In this document: piece after piece, positions 1 through 10,354 of the stretch
Layout: each line of letters opens with the position of its first letter
Numbering within the stretch: the stretch's first letter is position 1
Program-made: the position numbers and the translations under genes
From: Edaphobacter sp.
GTDB lineage: Bacteria > Acidobacteriota > Terriglobia > Terriglobales > Acidobacteriaceae
Direction of reading: 5' to 3'
NCBI GenBank assembly: GCA_025462645.1
Contig: JAOAPB010000055.1
Coordinates: 1-33,839, forward strand
Length of the DNA: 33,839 nucleotides
The notes under the pieces: model-generated
Databases searched by the model: none
What the model was told of the DNA's origin: nothing
What the model saw: only the letters and a program-made list of their open reading frames with translations

Positions 1-1170
1 ACCGCCCTCCGCACCATCTGGGACGTCATCGTTAAGATCCCTGGCACCGACCGCACCGACGACTGGGTGGGTGCCGGCAACCACCGCGACGCCTGGGTCT
101 ACGGCGCCGTCGACCCCAACAGCGGAACCGCAGCCATGCTGGAAACCGTCCATGGCCTGGGCGACCTGCTCAAGCAAGGCTGGAAGCCGCGCCGAACCAT
201 CGTCATCGGCAGTTGGGACGCCGAAGAAGAGGGACTCATCGGCTCCACCGAGTGGGCCGAGCAGCACGCCAAAGAGCTCACCCACGCCGTAGCCTACTTC
301 AACACCGACGTCGGCGTTGCCGGCCCCAACTTCGGTGCCGCCGCAGTCCCCTCCCTCAAACAGTTCGTCCGCGAGGTCACCAAGGGAGTGCCCAGCCCCA
401 AAGGAGGAACCGTCTACGAGCAGTGGAAGAAGGCCCAGGAGGCCGCCAACGAACGCAGCGGCGATGCCAGCACAGCCGGCGGTCCCAGCCGCTTCAACGC
501 TCACGTCGAGAGTGACGTCAGCGTCCGTGACCTCGGCTCCGGCTCCGACTACACGCCGTTCATCCAGCACCTCGGCGTCCCCTCCACCGACGTCGGCTCC
601 GAAGGCCCCTACGGCGTCTACCACTCCGTCTTCGACAACTACAACTGGTTCCTTAAATTCGCCGACCCGACCTTCGTCTACGAACAACAGCAGGCCCGCG
701 TCTTCGGCCTCGAGATCCTGCACATGGCCGACGCCGACATCCTGCCCTACGACTACCAGCTCTACGGCAAAGAGATTCTCAGTTACCTCGAAGCCGCGCA
801 AAAACGAGCCTCTAATCCCGACTTGAAGCTCGACTTCACCGCCACCCTCGTCGCCGCCCAGCGCTTCGCCGCCGCAGGCACCGCCATCCGCGCCCGCCAG
901 TCTTCGCCACCCGCCAATGCCGTTGCGCTCAACCAGGCACTGAGAGCCGCCGAAGATGCCCTTCTCGCCCCGGAGGGCCTGCCCAAGCGCCCCTGGTTCA
1001 AGCACACCATCTACGCCCCGGGCGAGTTCACCGGCTACGCCGCCGTAGTCATCCCCGGTGTCAACGAGGCCATAGACGCTCCCGACACCGCCCGTGCCCA
1101 GGCACAATTGGCCACCCTCGCCGAAGCTCTCAATCGTTCAGCCACCATCCTCGAGTCCGCAGCAAAGTAG
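1..1170 (+). CDS. M28 family zinc peptidase, glutamate carboxypeptidase II-like (5' end missing)
   Basis: The frame is open from base 1, so the N-terminus (signal peptide, PA domain and start of the catalytic domain) lies left of the window. Counting residue 1 at base 1, the co-catalytic zinc motifs of the M28/PSMA family are all visible: NHRD (His28), the bridging Asp38 in GAVDPNSG, the catalytic pair in DAEEEGLIG (Glu75/Glu76), NTDVG (Asp103) and YHSVFD (His208). The remaining C-terminal part (from about residue 235) matches the helical dimerisation domain of transferrin-receptor-like peptidases. Family members are exported metallopeptidases that remove C-terminal acidic residues from short peptides; the exact substrate here is inferred. 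All zinc ligands are present, so it should be active. The stop at 1168-1170 is followed by intergenic repeats. Confidence 0.93.
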   Translation, partial: TALRTIWDVIVKIPGTDRTDDWVGAGNHRDAWVYGAVDPNSGTAAMLETVHGLGDLLKQGWKPRRTIVIGSWDAEEEGLIGSTEWAEQHAKELTHAVAYFNTDVGVAGPNFGAAAVPSLKQFVREVTKGVPSPKGGTVYEQWKKAQEAANERSGDASTAGGPSRFNAHVESDVSVRDLGSGSDYTPFIQHLGVPSTDVGSEGPYGVYHSVFDNYNWFLKFADPTFVYEQQQARVFGLEILHMADADILPYDYQLYGKEILSYLEAAQKRASNPDLKLDFTATLVAAQRFAAAGTAIRARQSSPPANAVALNQALRAAEDALLAPEGLPKRPWFKHTIYAPGEFTGYAAVVIPGVNEAIDAPDTARAQAQLATLAEALNRSATILESAAK

Positions 1171-1226
1171 CCACACAGGCACGTGTTCTTGTTGCTGTCT
1201 GTCCTCTTCCAACCGCCCCAAAAGCT

Positions 1227-1310
1227 CGGGTGCCCCATCCTTTGCGGTCTCATCGCAAAGGGCGGGAGGTACCATCTCTCCCGGGCCAGCCGTTGCCGTC
1301 GTCTGTTCTT
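1227..1310. repeat. Dispersed hairpin (REP-like) element, copy 1
   Basis: CGGGTGCCCCATCC begins an imperfect hairpin: 1234-1246 pairs with 1254-1266, with TTTGCG/CGCAAA as the core. It is followed by 'CCCGGGCCAGCCGTTGCCG' and 'TCTGTTCTT' at 1281-1310. The same order of elements recurs at 11670-11750. It lies just after the M28 gene, in non-coding DNA. Confidence 0.75.
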
Positions 1311-1390
1311 TTGTTAGTCATCCCGCAGGGATCTGCTGCTGCCTTAGCTTTTTGCTTCATCAAGTGCCATATACCACAAGGAATGATCAC

Positions 1391-1435
1391 AACGAACGAA
1401 GGCCGCACCCCAAACGGATGCGGCCTTCGTTCGTT
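1391..1435. terminator. Perfect 17-bp inverted repeat downstream of thiC
   Basis: The arms at 1391-1407 and 1419-1435 are perfect reverse complements (AACGAACGAAGGCCGCA and its complement) around an 11-nt loop. The structure starts 12 bp past the thiC stop, so it very probably terminates or stabilises the thiC transcript. U-tracts are weak on both sides. It could also serve any plus-strand transcript from the peptidase side. Confidence 0.8.
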
Positions 1436-1447
1436 TCCTTTCAGATC

Positions 1448-3223
<1,776 letters not shown>

Positions 3224-3727
3224 ATGAAGCTCTTCTCAGCTAACATCGAAGACCTCCGCACCCTCTACGTCACCAACCTGCAGAAAGCCCTCGACATGGA
3301 GCAGAAGATCACCAAAGCTCTTCCCACCATGATCGAAAAATCTACCGACCCCGAGCTCGCCAACGCCTTCAGAACTCACCTGGAAGAGACCCGGGGCCAC
3401 GTCGCCAAGCTGGAAGCCATCCTCCGCAGGTCTACCGGTGATGCCTCCACTCAAACCTGTAAGGTCATCAACGGTCTCACCACTGAAGCAGAGGACAGCA
3501 TCAAAGATGCCGCCGATCCGGCCATCCGCGACATCACTCTCATCGCCGCAGGCCAGCAGGTCGAGCATCATGAGATCGCCGTCTACGGCACCCTCCGCAC
3601 CTGGGCAGGCATTCTCGGCGAGACAGACGACGTCAACATCCTTAACTCCATTCTCGACGAAGAGGAGAACGCCGACCAGATCCTCACCGACATCTCCGAT
3701 CACGTCAACCTTCAGGCCGCTGCTTGA
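3224..3727 (+). CDS. DUF892 / YciF-like ferritin-fold protein
   Basis: The 167-residue protein begins MKLFSANIEDLRTLYVTNLQKALDMEQ and matches the YciE/YciF (DUF892) family of four-helix-bundle proteins, often induced by stress. Candidate di-metal ligands typical of the fold occur as regularly spaced Glu/His: MEQK (Glu26 region), HLEETRGH, EHHEIAVYG and EEENAD. The ATG has a strong ribosome-binding site, AAGGAGA, five bases upstream. The gene is monocistronic and converges on cydB, with a strong hairpin between the two. A role in iron or oxidative stress is inferred from the family; no enzymatic activity is certain. Confidence 0.9.
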   Translation: MKLFSANIEDLRTLYVTNLQKALDMEQKITKALPTMIEKSTDPELANAFRTHLEETRGHVAKLEAILRRSTGDASTQTCKVINGLTTEAEDSIKDAADPAIRDITLIAAGQQVEHHEIAVYGTLRTWAGILGETDDVNILNSILDEEENADQILTDISDHVNLQAAA

Positions 3728-3730
3728 ACC

Positions 3731-3766
3731 TATGGCCGGCGGGCCTACTCTGGCCTGCCGGCCATA
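3731..3766. terminator. Strong hairpin between convergent genes (DUF892 gene and cydB)
   Basis: TATGGCCGGC (3731-3740) pairs with 3757-3766; one G/T wobble follows, then GGCC (3742-3745) pairs with GGCC (3752-3755) around a 6-nt loop. It begins 4 bp after the DUF892 stop and ends 4 bp before the cydB stop, so a bidirectional terminator is likely. There is no U-tract. Confidence 0.75.
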
Positions 3767-3769
3767 ACT

Positions 3770-4816
3770 TCAATGTCCGTATCCACCCGAGTGAATATCC
3801 ACCTTCCCCCGAAACATCCGATACGCCACGACGAAATACCCCAGCGCCAGCAACATCCCGAATCCCCACCAGATCGAGCCCACCTGGAGGGCATACGCTC
3901 CAGTGCGAGCTCTATCGATCGTCAGATCCATCGCCGGATTCGCAATCGAGGGTAATAATGCAGGATAGAGTCCCACCCCTGCCCCCACCATCATTAGCGC
4001 AAGGTACGCGGCGCAAGCCAGAAACGCTCGCTTGTCCTCATGCCGCCGCGAGAACAGCAGCACCCCCAGCAACGACAACACCACGCCCACCGGGATCAGA
4101 AAGGCGACAGGATGAGATGCGTAGTTACTCAGGCTCTGCGGCCGAATCTTCATCGTCGCAACCAGACTCATCACCGTCAGCACGAACAGCGGTCCCCACA
4201 GCAACTTCACCGTCTTGCGTGCTCGCTCCTGCAACGCCCCGGCCGTCTTGACGGCAAGATACAGCCCGCCATGCGTGGTCAGCGCCACCAGCGCCAGCAC
4301 ACCGCCGATTACCGTGTACCAATCGAGAATCCCCGGTGACGGCCCGACCCTCCAGTTCGTCCATAGCGGCAGGAAGAAGTACGAGTCCGTCCCCAACGGA
4401 ACCCCTCGAATCACATTGGCCAACGCCGCTCCATAGAAGACCGCCAGCAGCGCACTCGAGAAACCAAACAGCCCATCGAAGAACGTCTGCCAGACACGCA
4501 TGTCGATGTGTCCGCGTAGCTCGATGCTCACACCTCGCAGTATCAGCAACCAAAGCACGATCATCAGCGGGAGATAGAACCCGCTGAATGAAGACGCATA
4601 GACCAGCGGAAACGCGAAATACAGTGTCCCTCCTCCGGCAATCAGCCAAACTTCATTTCCATCCCACACCGGTCCGATGCTGGCGAGCGTCATCTTTCGC
4701 TCGTCGCTGGTCTTCGCCACAAACAGATGCAGCACGCCCACGCCCATATCGAAGCCGTCCAGCACTACGTAGGCCACCAGCATCACCGCTACCAGCCAGT
4801 ACCATATCCCTCCCAT
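3770..4816 (-). CDS. cydB: Cytochrome bd-type quinol oxidase subunit II
   Basis: CydB partners CydA in the bd oxidase, a membrane complex reducing O2 to water with quinol, without proton pumping. The 348-residue protein is hydrophobic throughout, with about eight to nine membrane segments. It has the family hallmarks LDGFDMGVGVL near residue 20 and GPVWDGNEVWLI near residue 50. It starts 3 bp after the cydA stop, so the two genes form one operon. No cydX-like small gene or cydDC transporter is found next to it. Confidence 0.95.
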   Translation of the reverse strand: MGGIWYWLVAVMLVAYVVLDGFDMGVGVLHLFVAKTSDERKMTLASIGPVWDGNEVWLIAGGGTLYFAFPLVYASSFSGFYLPLMIVLWLLILRGVSIELRGHIDMRVWQTFFDGLFGFSSALLAVFYGAALANVIRGVPLGTDSYFFLPLWTNWRVGPSPGILDWYTVIGGVLALVALTTHGGLYLAVKTAGALQERARKTVKLLWGPLFVLTVMSLVATMKIRPQSLSNYASHPVAFLIPVGVVLSLLGVLLFSRRHEDKRAFLACAAYLALMMVGAGVGLYPALLPSIANPAMDLTIDRARTGAYALQVGSIWWGFGMLLALGYFVVAYRMFRGKVDIHSGGYGH

Positions 4817-4819
4817 ACG

Positions 4820-6169
4820 CTACTCCTCCAACAACGTAGTGTTGCGTAGATGCTCCCGATGCGGTCCCCTATTGATCTCTCGATAAATCAATAGCAGGAA
4901 GAGGATCCCCAGGAGCGTATAAAGTCCCATAAAGCCAAGCAGCGTAAACAGCGCATTCCCCGCCGAGACATACTTCGAAGAGCCCGCCGACGTTCGCATC
5001 AGCCCGTACACGACCCATGGCTGGCGTCCAATCTCAGCCGTCACCCAGCCTGCCGTCGTCGCAACATAGGGCAGAGGAAAGCTCAGCATCAACGGCCATA
5101 AGATCCACCGTGTCGCATAGAGCTTGCCCCGCCACAGCAGAAACGCAGCAACTACCATCAACGCCACGAAGTACGTCCCCAGCCCAGCCATGATGTGGTA
5201 GCAGTAGTACAGCAGGGGCATAGGCTCCGGCCAATCCTCACGCGGAAAATGATTCAACCCCTCTACCGACGCAGTCGTCGTCCCATAGATCAGAAAGCTC
5301 AGCACTTTGTTGACCACCAGAGGATTGTCGATCGTCTCCGTCTCCTCGTTCGGCTGCCCCATAATCGCGATGCCCGCGCCCTTCTCCGTATGGAACAACC
5401 CCTCCATCGCCGCTATCGACGCCGGTTGCGTCTTCGCGATGTACTTGCCCTGCATGTCGCCGGTCGGAAAGATCATCAGTATGCATGAGACGCAACCCGC
5501 AATCACTCCCGTCTTGACGAAGATCCGCGCATAGTGCGGAAACCTGCCCTCCAGCAGGTAGAACGCGCCTACCGACCCCATCACGAAGGAAGCCGTCACC
5601 ACAGACGCGCACATATTATGCGCATACTCAAGCAGCGCCCACGGATTCATCAGCAGACCCGTAAAGCTCGTAAGCTCAAACGTTCCATTCGGCAGAATCT
5701 TGTAGGCAACCGGATGCTGCATCCATGCGTTCGTCACGATGATGAAGTAGCCCGAGATCCACGACCCCAGAAACACCATGAACGCCGCGCCCCAGTGCGC
5801 CCATGCCGACAGCCGCTTCTCCCCGAACAGAAACAGCCCTAGAAACGTCGACTCCAGAAAGAACGAGAACACCCCCTCCATCGCCAGGGGCTGCCCAATC
5901 ACTCCACCCGTCACCCGTGAGAAAAGCGACCAGTTCGTCCCGAACTGAAACTCCATCGGGATGCCGGTCACCACACCCATCAGGAAGTTGATCCCGAAGA
6001 TCTTCCCCCAGAACCGCGCCGCATCGTGATAGTGCTCATCCCCTGTGCGGATCGCCACCGTCTTCAACACGACGATCAGAAGCGCAAGTCCCATCGTCAA
6101 CTGCGGAAACAGATAATGAAACGTGATCGTAAATCCGAAGTGTATTCGGTGCATCAACAGAGGATCCAT
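4820..6169 (-). CDS. cydA: Cytochrome bd-type quinol oxidase subunit I
   Basis: The ATG at 6169 is chosen because GGGAG lies 7 bp upstream and the family N-terminus (LxRxxFxxTxxFHxLF) starts there; a TTG seven codons further up (6190) is less likely. In the 449-residue protein the haem ligands align with E. coli CydA: His18, His184 and Met327, plus the Glu98/Glu106 pair in AMEGVFSFFLEST and the signature AGWVTAEIGRQPW (about 373-385). The quinol loop is short, without the long insertion of the E. coli enzyme, giving a small 'S-type' subunit like cyanide-insensitive oxidases. A TATAAC hexamer (6208-6213) may be the -10 box. The permease gene ends about 120 bp upstream on the same strand. Confidence 0.96.
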   Translation of the reverse strand: MDPLLMHRIHFGFTITFHYLFPQLTMGLALLIVVLKTVAIRTGDEHYHDAARFWGKIFGINFLMGVVTGIPMEFQFGTNWSLFSRVTGGVIGQPLAMEGVFSFFLESTFLGLFLFGEKRLSAWAHWGAAFMVFLGSWISGYFIIVTNAWMQHPVAYKILPNGTFELTSFTGLLMNPWALLEYAHNMCASVVTASFVMGSVGAFYLLEGRFPHYARIFVKTGVIAGCVSCILMIFPTGDMQGKYIAKTQPASIAAMEGLFHTEKGAGIAIMGQPNEETETIDNPLVVNKVLSFLIYGTTTASVEGLNHFPREDWPEPMPLLYYCYHIMAGLGTYFVALMVVAAFLLWRGKLYATRWILWPLMLSFPLPYVATTAGWVTAEIGRQPWVVYGLMRTSAGSSKYVSAGNALFTLLGFMGLYTLLGILFLLLIYREINRGPHREHLRNTTLLEE

Positions 6170-6292
6170 GGAATCGCTCCCGACCCGCAAATTCTGCAGA
6201 TGCGCTAGTTATACGCCCCCATCCCATGACGGACGTTCGAATTTGCCTGCAACATTCATAAAACGCGGCGGTCATCGCACGATGGCCGATTA

Positions 6293-8974
6293 TCAGTTAT
6301 TCCTCAATGCCACCATGGGATTGATCCGCGAAGCCCGTCGCGCCGGAACATACCCGGCGAGTGCCGCCACACCTCCCAGCAACAGAATCATCACCGCAAA
6401 CGTCATTGGGTCTGTAGGCGCGGTCCCAAACAACATCGACGCGATCAGATTCGCAACGATCATCGACGCCACCGCTCCCACGCCGATCCCCACAGCGGCC
6501 AGTCGCAGCGTCTTCGAGATCACGCCCAGCTGTACCCTGCCCTGCGTCGCACCGAGAGCCATGCGAATCCCAATCTCCTGCGTCCGCCGCGTCACCGAAT
6601 ACGAGATCACCCCATAGATTCCCAGCGAAGCCAGCACCAGCCCCAGCACCGCAAACGTCGCCACGAGCAGCACAAAAAAATTCCGCGGTGAAACCGCATG
6701 GTCCACAATCCCCTGTATCGGCCTGAACGCAACTGCAGGCTGGTTCGGATTCAGCTCCCGCAGCGTCCGCAATACGCTTCCTGCCAACTGCGCCGGCGGC
6801 AGCTTCGTCCGCACCACCAACTCCGCTCCTTCCGGACCCCACTCATCACGCATGGTCGGCAGGTACATCTGTTCGCCGGCCTTTCCCTCGACGTTCGTCT
6901 CATGCACATCCGCCACCACGCCAATCACACGCACCTCGCTCTTGCCGATCAGCGCGATCTTCCCCACAGCATCCTCCCCAGGCCAAAGGAAACGTGCCGC
7001 CGCCTCATTCAGGATCACCGTATTCTCACCCTTCATGGAGTCCTGCCAGCCGAAGTCGCGTCCGCGCAGCCGCATTCCCATCGCAGTCACGTATCCCGGC
7101 GTAACGATATAAACGAACGCGCCAGGAACCTCGCCATTCCGATACACCTTTCCCTTCGCGCGAGGCCCACCCCATCCGCGGTTCCGCTCAAGCGGCAGAT
7201 TGTCTGTAATTCCAGCCGCCTCCACCCCCGGAATCGCACGAACGCGTCGCAGGACCTCCTCCAGAATCGCACTTCTCTTCTCAACGCTCCCGCCGTCGTT
7301 ATAGTCCACCTTGATCGCAGCCGCAGCCGCCGGTTGAAAGCCGAGGTCCACATCCAGCACCCGGATAAAACTCCGCAGCAGCAGACCCGCGCCAATCAGC
7401 AGCACACAAGCCAGCGCCACCTCCGAGATCACCAGCGCGGACCGCATCCTCTCGTGGCTCCTGCCCTCGCTCATACCCTGCCCCGAACTCTTCAACGCCT
7501 CCTGCAGATTGCTGCCCGACATCTTCAGCCCCGGCAACAGCCCAAACAGAACCGAGGCTCCAACGCTGATCGCCAGCGTCCATAGAAGTGCCGCACCATC
7601 CACCTTCACACTGCTCAGCAGCGGCAACGCAATCGAACCCTGATGCCCAAGGTAAGAAGTGATCCCATACGCCAATCCAAGTCCCAGCACCGCACCCATC
7701 CCGGCCAGCACCAGGCTCTCCGTCAAAAGTTGCCGTACCAATCGCCCTCGTCCCGCCCCCAGCGCGCTGCGCAGCGCAAACTCCTTGCTCCGCGCCGCCG
7801 CTCTCGCGAGCAGAAGGTTCGACAGGTTCACGCACACGATCAACAGGATCAGCCCCACCGCGCACCACAGCACAATCAGTGATCGCCGCAGTCGTCCACT
7901 CACATGCTCCTTCAACTCGATCGGCTTGGCGCTATAGCTACCCGCTGAATCCGGATACTTCTTGCTCCAGAAAAATTTGGGGAAGAGCGCCTTAGCCTCC
8001 GCCTGTGCCTGAGCCGCACTCACCCCCGGCTTCAATCTCCCAATAAGCGCCAGCGTATTCCCCTGACTGCGGATATCGTCCATCACCTGCGGCACAAAGG
8101 CGTCCACCTTGGCCCCCGGAGAAAACACCGCCCCAAAGTCGAACGTATCCGGCAACACGCCGACCACCGTCACCGGCTGCCCATCCAGCGTAATCGCCTT
8201 ACCTACGATCCCCCGATCGCCGCCAAACTGCCGCTCCCAGAAAGAATGCGCCAGCAATACCACCGCGCGACCGCCTTTAATCGACTCGTCCTTCGTAAAC
8301 GAGCGCCCCAACGCAGGCTCCACGCCCAGCATGGAAAAGAAGTTCCCCGCAACACCGATGCCCGTCACCGGAATCGGCTCTCCATGCCCTGTCAGCTTGA
8401 AGTTGTCGCTCGTCGAGAACGCGAAGTAGCCCGTCACATCTTCATACGAGCGGTTCTGCGCCAGCAGGTCGTCATAGGCATCCGCCGAATACGTCGAGGC
8501 GGAGAGCCCGTTCGCATCCGCCGGTGCAATCCAAACCAGCCGCTGCGGATCCCGGAACGGCAACGGCCGCAGCAGAATCGCATTGACCACGCTGAACACC
8601 GCGATATTCGCGCCAATCCCAAGCGCCAATATCAGCACCGCAATGACAACAAACATACGATCTCGTCCAAGAGTCCGCACCGTATAGCGAAGGTCCTGCA
8701 ACAGGACATCCAACCCCGGCAACCCACGCTCCTGCCGCTGTCGCTCCTTCGCCTGAGGAACCCCACCAAAGCGAATCATCGCCTGACGTCGCGCCTCCTT
8801 CAAAGAGAGCCCTCGTCTCAGATTCTCGGCGACCGCCATCCCCAGATGGGCTGCGATCTCCTCTTCCAGCTCACGGTCGAGCGGATGCTTGCGAAAGAAG
8901 GAACCCACCCGTTGCACCGCACGCCGAAGCGAATCCATTATCGAGCTCTTCATGCCAGTCTCCCCATCGCGCAT
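6293..8974 (-). CDS. MacB/FtsX-type permease, acidobacterial duplicated orphan permease family
   Basis: The 893-residue protein has a cytosolic N-terminal segment (LDRELEEEIAAHLG; EARRQAMIRFGG), a first membrane helix (about 105-135, ending in ILLRPLPFRDP), a MacB-like periplasmic domain, a three-helix FtsX block (about 365-480), a second periplasmic domain and a C-terminal FtsX block (about 770-890). This duplicated layout without its own ATPase is the ADOP family, expanded in Acidobacteria. Substrate and partner ATPase are unknown; such genes often sit near PadR-type regulators, but none is visible here. Start choice is open: ATG 8974 has AGGAG 4 bp upstream inside a hairpin, whereas ATG 8953 (MKSSIMDS) has GGGGAG 6 bp upstream and is free of it. 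It is divergent from ccmE. Confidence 0.93.
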   Translation of the reverse strand: MRDGETGMKSSIMDSLRRAVQRVGSFFRKHPLDRELEEEIAAHLGMAVAENLRRGLSLKEARRQAMIRFGGVPQAKERQRQERGLPGLDVLLQDLRYTVRTLGRDRMFVVIAVLILALGIGANIAVFSVVNAILLRPLPFRDPQRLVWIAPADANGLSASTYSADAYDDLLAQNRSYEDVTGYFAFSTSDNFKLTGHGEPIPVTGIGVAGNFFSMLGVEPALGRSFTKDESIKGGRAVVLLAHSFWERQFGGDRGIVGKAITLDGQPVTVVGVLPDTFDFGAVFSPGAKVDAFVPQVMDDIRSQGNTLALIGRLKPGVSAAQAQAEAKALFPKFFWSKKYPDSAGSYSAKPIELKEHVSGRLRRSLIVLWCAVGLILLIVCVNLSNLLLARAAARSKEFALRSALGAGRGRLVRQLLTESLVLAGMGAVLGLGLAYGITSYLGHQGSIALPLLSSVKVDGAALLWTLAISVGASVLFGLLPGLKMSGSNLQEALKSSGQGMSEGRSHERMRSALVISEVALACVLLIGAGLLLRSFIRVLDVDLGFQPAAAAAIKVDYNDGGSVEKRSAILEEVLRRVRAIPGVEAAGITDNLPLERNRGWGGPRAKGKVYRNGEVPGAFVYIVTPGYVTAMGMRLRGRDFGWQDSMKGENTVILNEAAARFLWPGEDAVGKIALIGKSEVRVIGVVADVHETNVEGKAGEQMYLPTMRDEWGPEGAELVVRTKLPPAQLAGSVLRTLRELNPNQPAVAFRPIQGIVDHAVSPRNFFVLLVATFAVLGLVLASLGIYGVISYSVTRRTQEIGIRMALGATQGRVQLGVISKTLRLAAVGIGVGAVASMIVANLIASMLFGTAPTDPMTFAVMILLLGGVAALAGYVPARRASRINPMVALRNN

Positions 8975-8979
8975 CCTTC

Positions 8980-9022
8980 TCCTGTGGCATCACCACATTA
9001 CCTCTGTGGATACGCCACAGGA
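8980..9022 (-). promoter_or_regulatory. Hairpin covering the permease ribosome-binding site
   Basis: On the minus strand TCCTGTGGC (9022-9014) pairs perfectly with GCCACAGGA (8988-8980). After a 4/4 internal loop, CCACA (9009-9005) pairs with TGTGG (8997-8993) around a 7-nt loop. The 3' arm contains the AGGA of the AGGAG upstream of ATG 8974. It could be an SD-blocking mRNA element or a protein-binding dyad. Confidence 0.55.
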
Positions 9023-9124
9023 ATAGAAAAGTTCAGGACCGCCCCCAAAATATTTCGCCACAAGCCTGGACACCCCTCCTTCCCCCTTCACGCAAATAGT
9101 CGTAAACTTCAAATGAGACTTCCT

Positions 9125-9586
9125 ATGCCAAACCTAGCCCCGAAGAGCCCCATCAAGATTGCCATCGCCACCATCATCATCGTGGCAACCGTCGCCTACC
9201 TCGCCTTCACCGGAGTTCGCGACAACAAGAGCTACTACGTCACCATCGGCGAGCTCCATGGCATGGGCAACAAGGCCTACGTCCGCCACCTTCGTGTCGC
9301 AGGCAACGTAGCGCCCGGCAGCATTCACCGCGTCGGCACCAACGCCACCTTCCAGCTAGTCGAGCAGGGCCGCACCCTGCAGGTCAACTACCAGGGCACC
9401 GAGCCCCCACCCGACACCTTCAAAGATGACGCCCAGGCCCTCGCCGTCGGCACCTACGGCCGCGACGGCGTCTTCCGCGCCACCCAGCTCCAGGCCAAGT
9501 GCGCCTCCAAGTACGCCCCCGCGAACAAGCCGGCTGACGCCCCGGCCACCAACACCACCGCCACCGCTCTACCCACCACTCGTTAG
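9125..9586 (+). CDS. ccmE: Cytochrome c maturation protein CcmE, CxxxY variant
   Basis: CcmE is the membrane-anchored periplasmic chaperone that covalently binds haem from CcmC and passes it to the haem lyase. The 153-residue protein has a short cytosolic tail, one membrane helix (about 11-30), an OB-fold domain (VAGNVAPGSI ... ALAVGTYGRDGVFRATQLQAK) and a disordered C-terminus. The usual haem-binding HxxxY is replaced by Cys126-Ala-Ser-Lys-Tyr130 (codon for Cys at 9500-9502), as in the variant System I of archaea and some bacteria. An ATG at 9113 is in frame and possible as the start. The reading frame stays open far upstream over the permease gene, but that part is antisense and not coding. 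First gene of the ccm cluster. Confidence 0.9.
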   Translation: MPNLAPKSPIKIAIATIIIVATVAYLAFTGVRDNKSYYVTIGELHGMGNKAYVRHLRVAGNVAPGSIHRVGTNATFQLVEQGRTLQVNYQGTEPPPDTFKDDAQALAVGTYGRDGVFRATQLQAKCASKYAPANKPADAPATNTTATALPTTR

Positions 9587-9610
9587 CCCCGCGCGCACGA
9601 TCGGAAGTTC

Positions 9611-10354
9611 ATGATGCAGACGGAAGCGACAACTCGCAGCAGCGCCTCCCCCATCGCTGCCCCGCCGCCCTGCGTCTCGCTCGACTCCGCCTCCAAGCTC
9701 TACGGCTCCTTCGCCGCGCTCCGTAACATCACCGCTACCATCCTCGCCGGTACCTGCACCGTCATCCTCGGCGAAAACGGAGCCGGCAAGTCCACGCTCC
9801 TCCGTCTTGTCGCCGGCCTCATCACGCCCACCCGCGGCACCGTCAACATCTTCGGAGAGCGTCCGCACCTGCAACGGAGCCGCATCGCCTACATGAGCCA
9901 CGCCCCCATGCTCTACGACGAGCTCACCGCCATGGAGAACCTCACCTACTTCGCCTCCCTCCATCGCGAAGGCCGCTGCGCCTGCGTCGGAAGCCCCGAG
10001 ATGGCCCTCCGCGCCGTCGGCCTCGATCCCCACCTCTCCCGTCCCGTCGGCCAGTACTCCCAGGGCATGCGCCAGCGAACCTCCCTCGCCCGCGTCCTCC
10101 AGACCGATCCCGAGCTCCTCCTGCTCGACGAGCCCTTCTCCAACCTCGACGTAGGTTCCGCCCAGCACATGATCGAACTGCTCACCGACTTCCGCACCTG
10201 GCCTGTCTCCCCGGCCAACGGCACCGCCGGAACCCGAACCATCATGCTCACCACCCATCAGGCCCACCTCGCAGCGCCCCTCGCCGACACCACCATCACC
10301 ATGCGCCAGGGCCAGATCGTCTCCCTCGACACCGCCCAGGGAGCCGCTCGGTGA
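9611..10354 (+). CDS. ccmA: Haem exporter / CcmABC ATP-binding subunit CcmA
   Basis: ABC ATPase of the CcmABCD complex, which releases holo-CcmE from CcmC at the cytoplasmic membrane. The 247-residue protein shows Walker [10 protein letters not shown] (about 56-64), signature YSQGMRQR (about 152-159), Walker B LLLLDEPF (about 173-180) and an H-loop TTHQAH. It starts 24 bp after ccmE. The stop overlaps the GTG start of the deacylase gene (GTGA), so translation is probably coupled. A 15- to 20-residue polar N-terminal extension precedes the ABC domain; the tandem ATGATG leaves the exact start off by one codon. Confidence 0.93.
   Translation: MMQTEATTRSSASPIAAPPPCVSLDSASKLYGSFAALRNITATILAGTCTVILGENGAGKSTLLRLVAGLITPTRGTVNIFGERPHLQRSRIAYMSHAPMLYDELTAMENLTYFASLHREGRCACVGSPEMALRAVGLDPHLSRPVGQYSQGMRQRTSLARVLQTDPELLLLDEPFSNLDVGSAQHMIELLTDFRTWPVSPANGTAGTRTIMLTTHQAHLAAPLADTTITMRQGQIVSLDTAQGAAR

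Noticed and set aside
8246..9112. Long upstream extension of the ccmE frame
   Set aside because: It lies antisense to the permease gene, and its translation is Arg/Pro/Gln-rich. CcmE proteins start near the membrane helix encoded from 9125.
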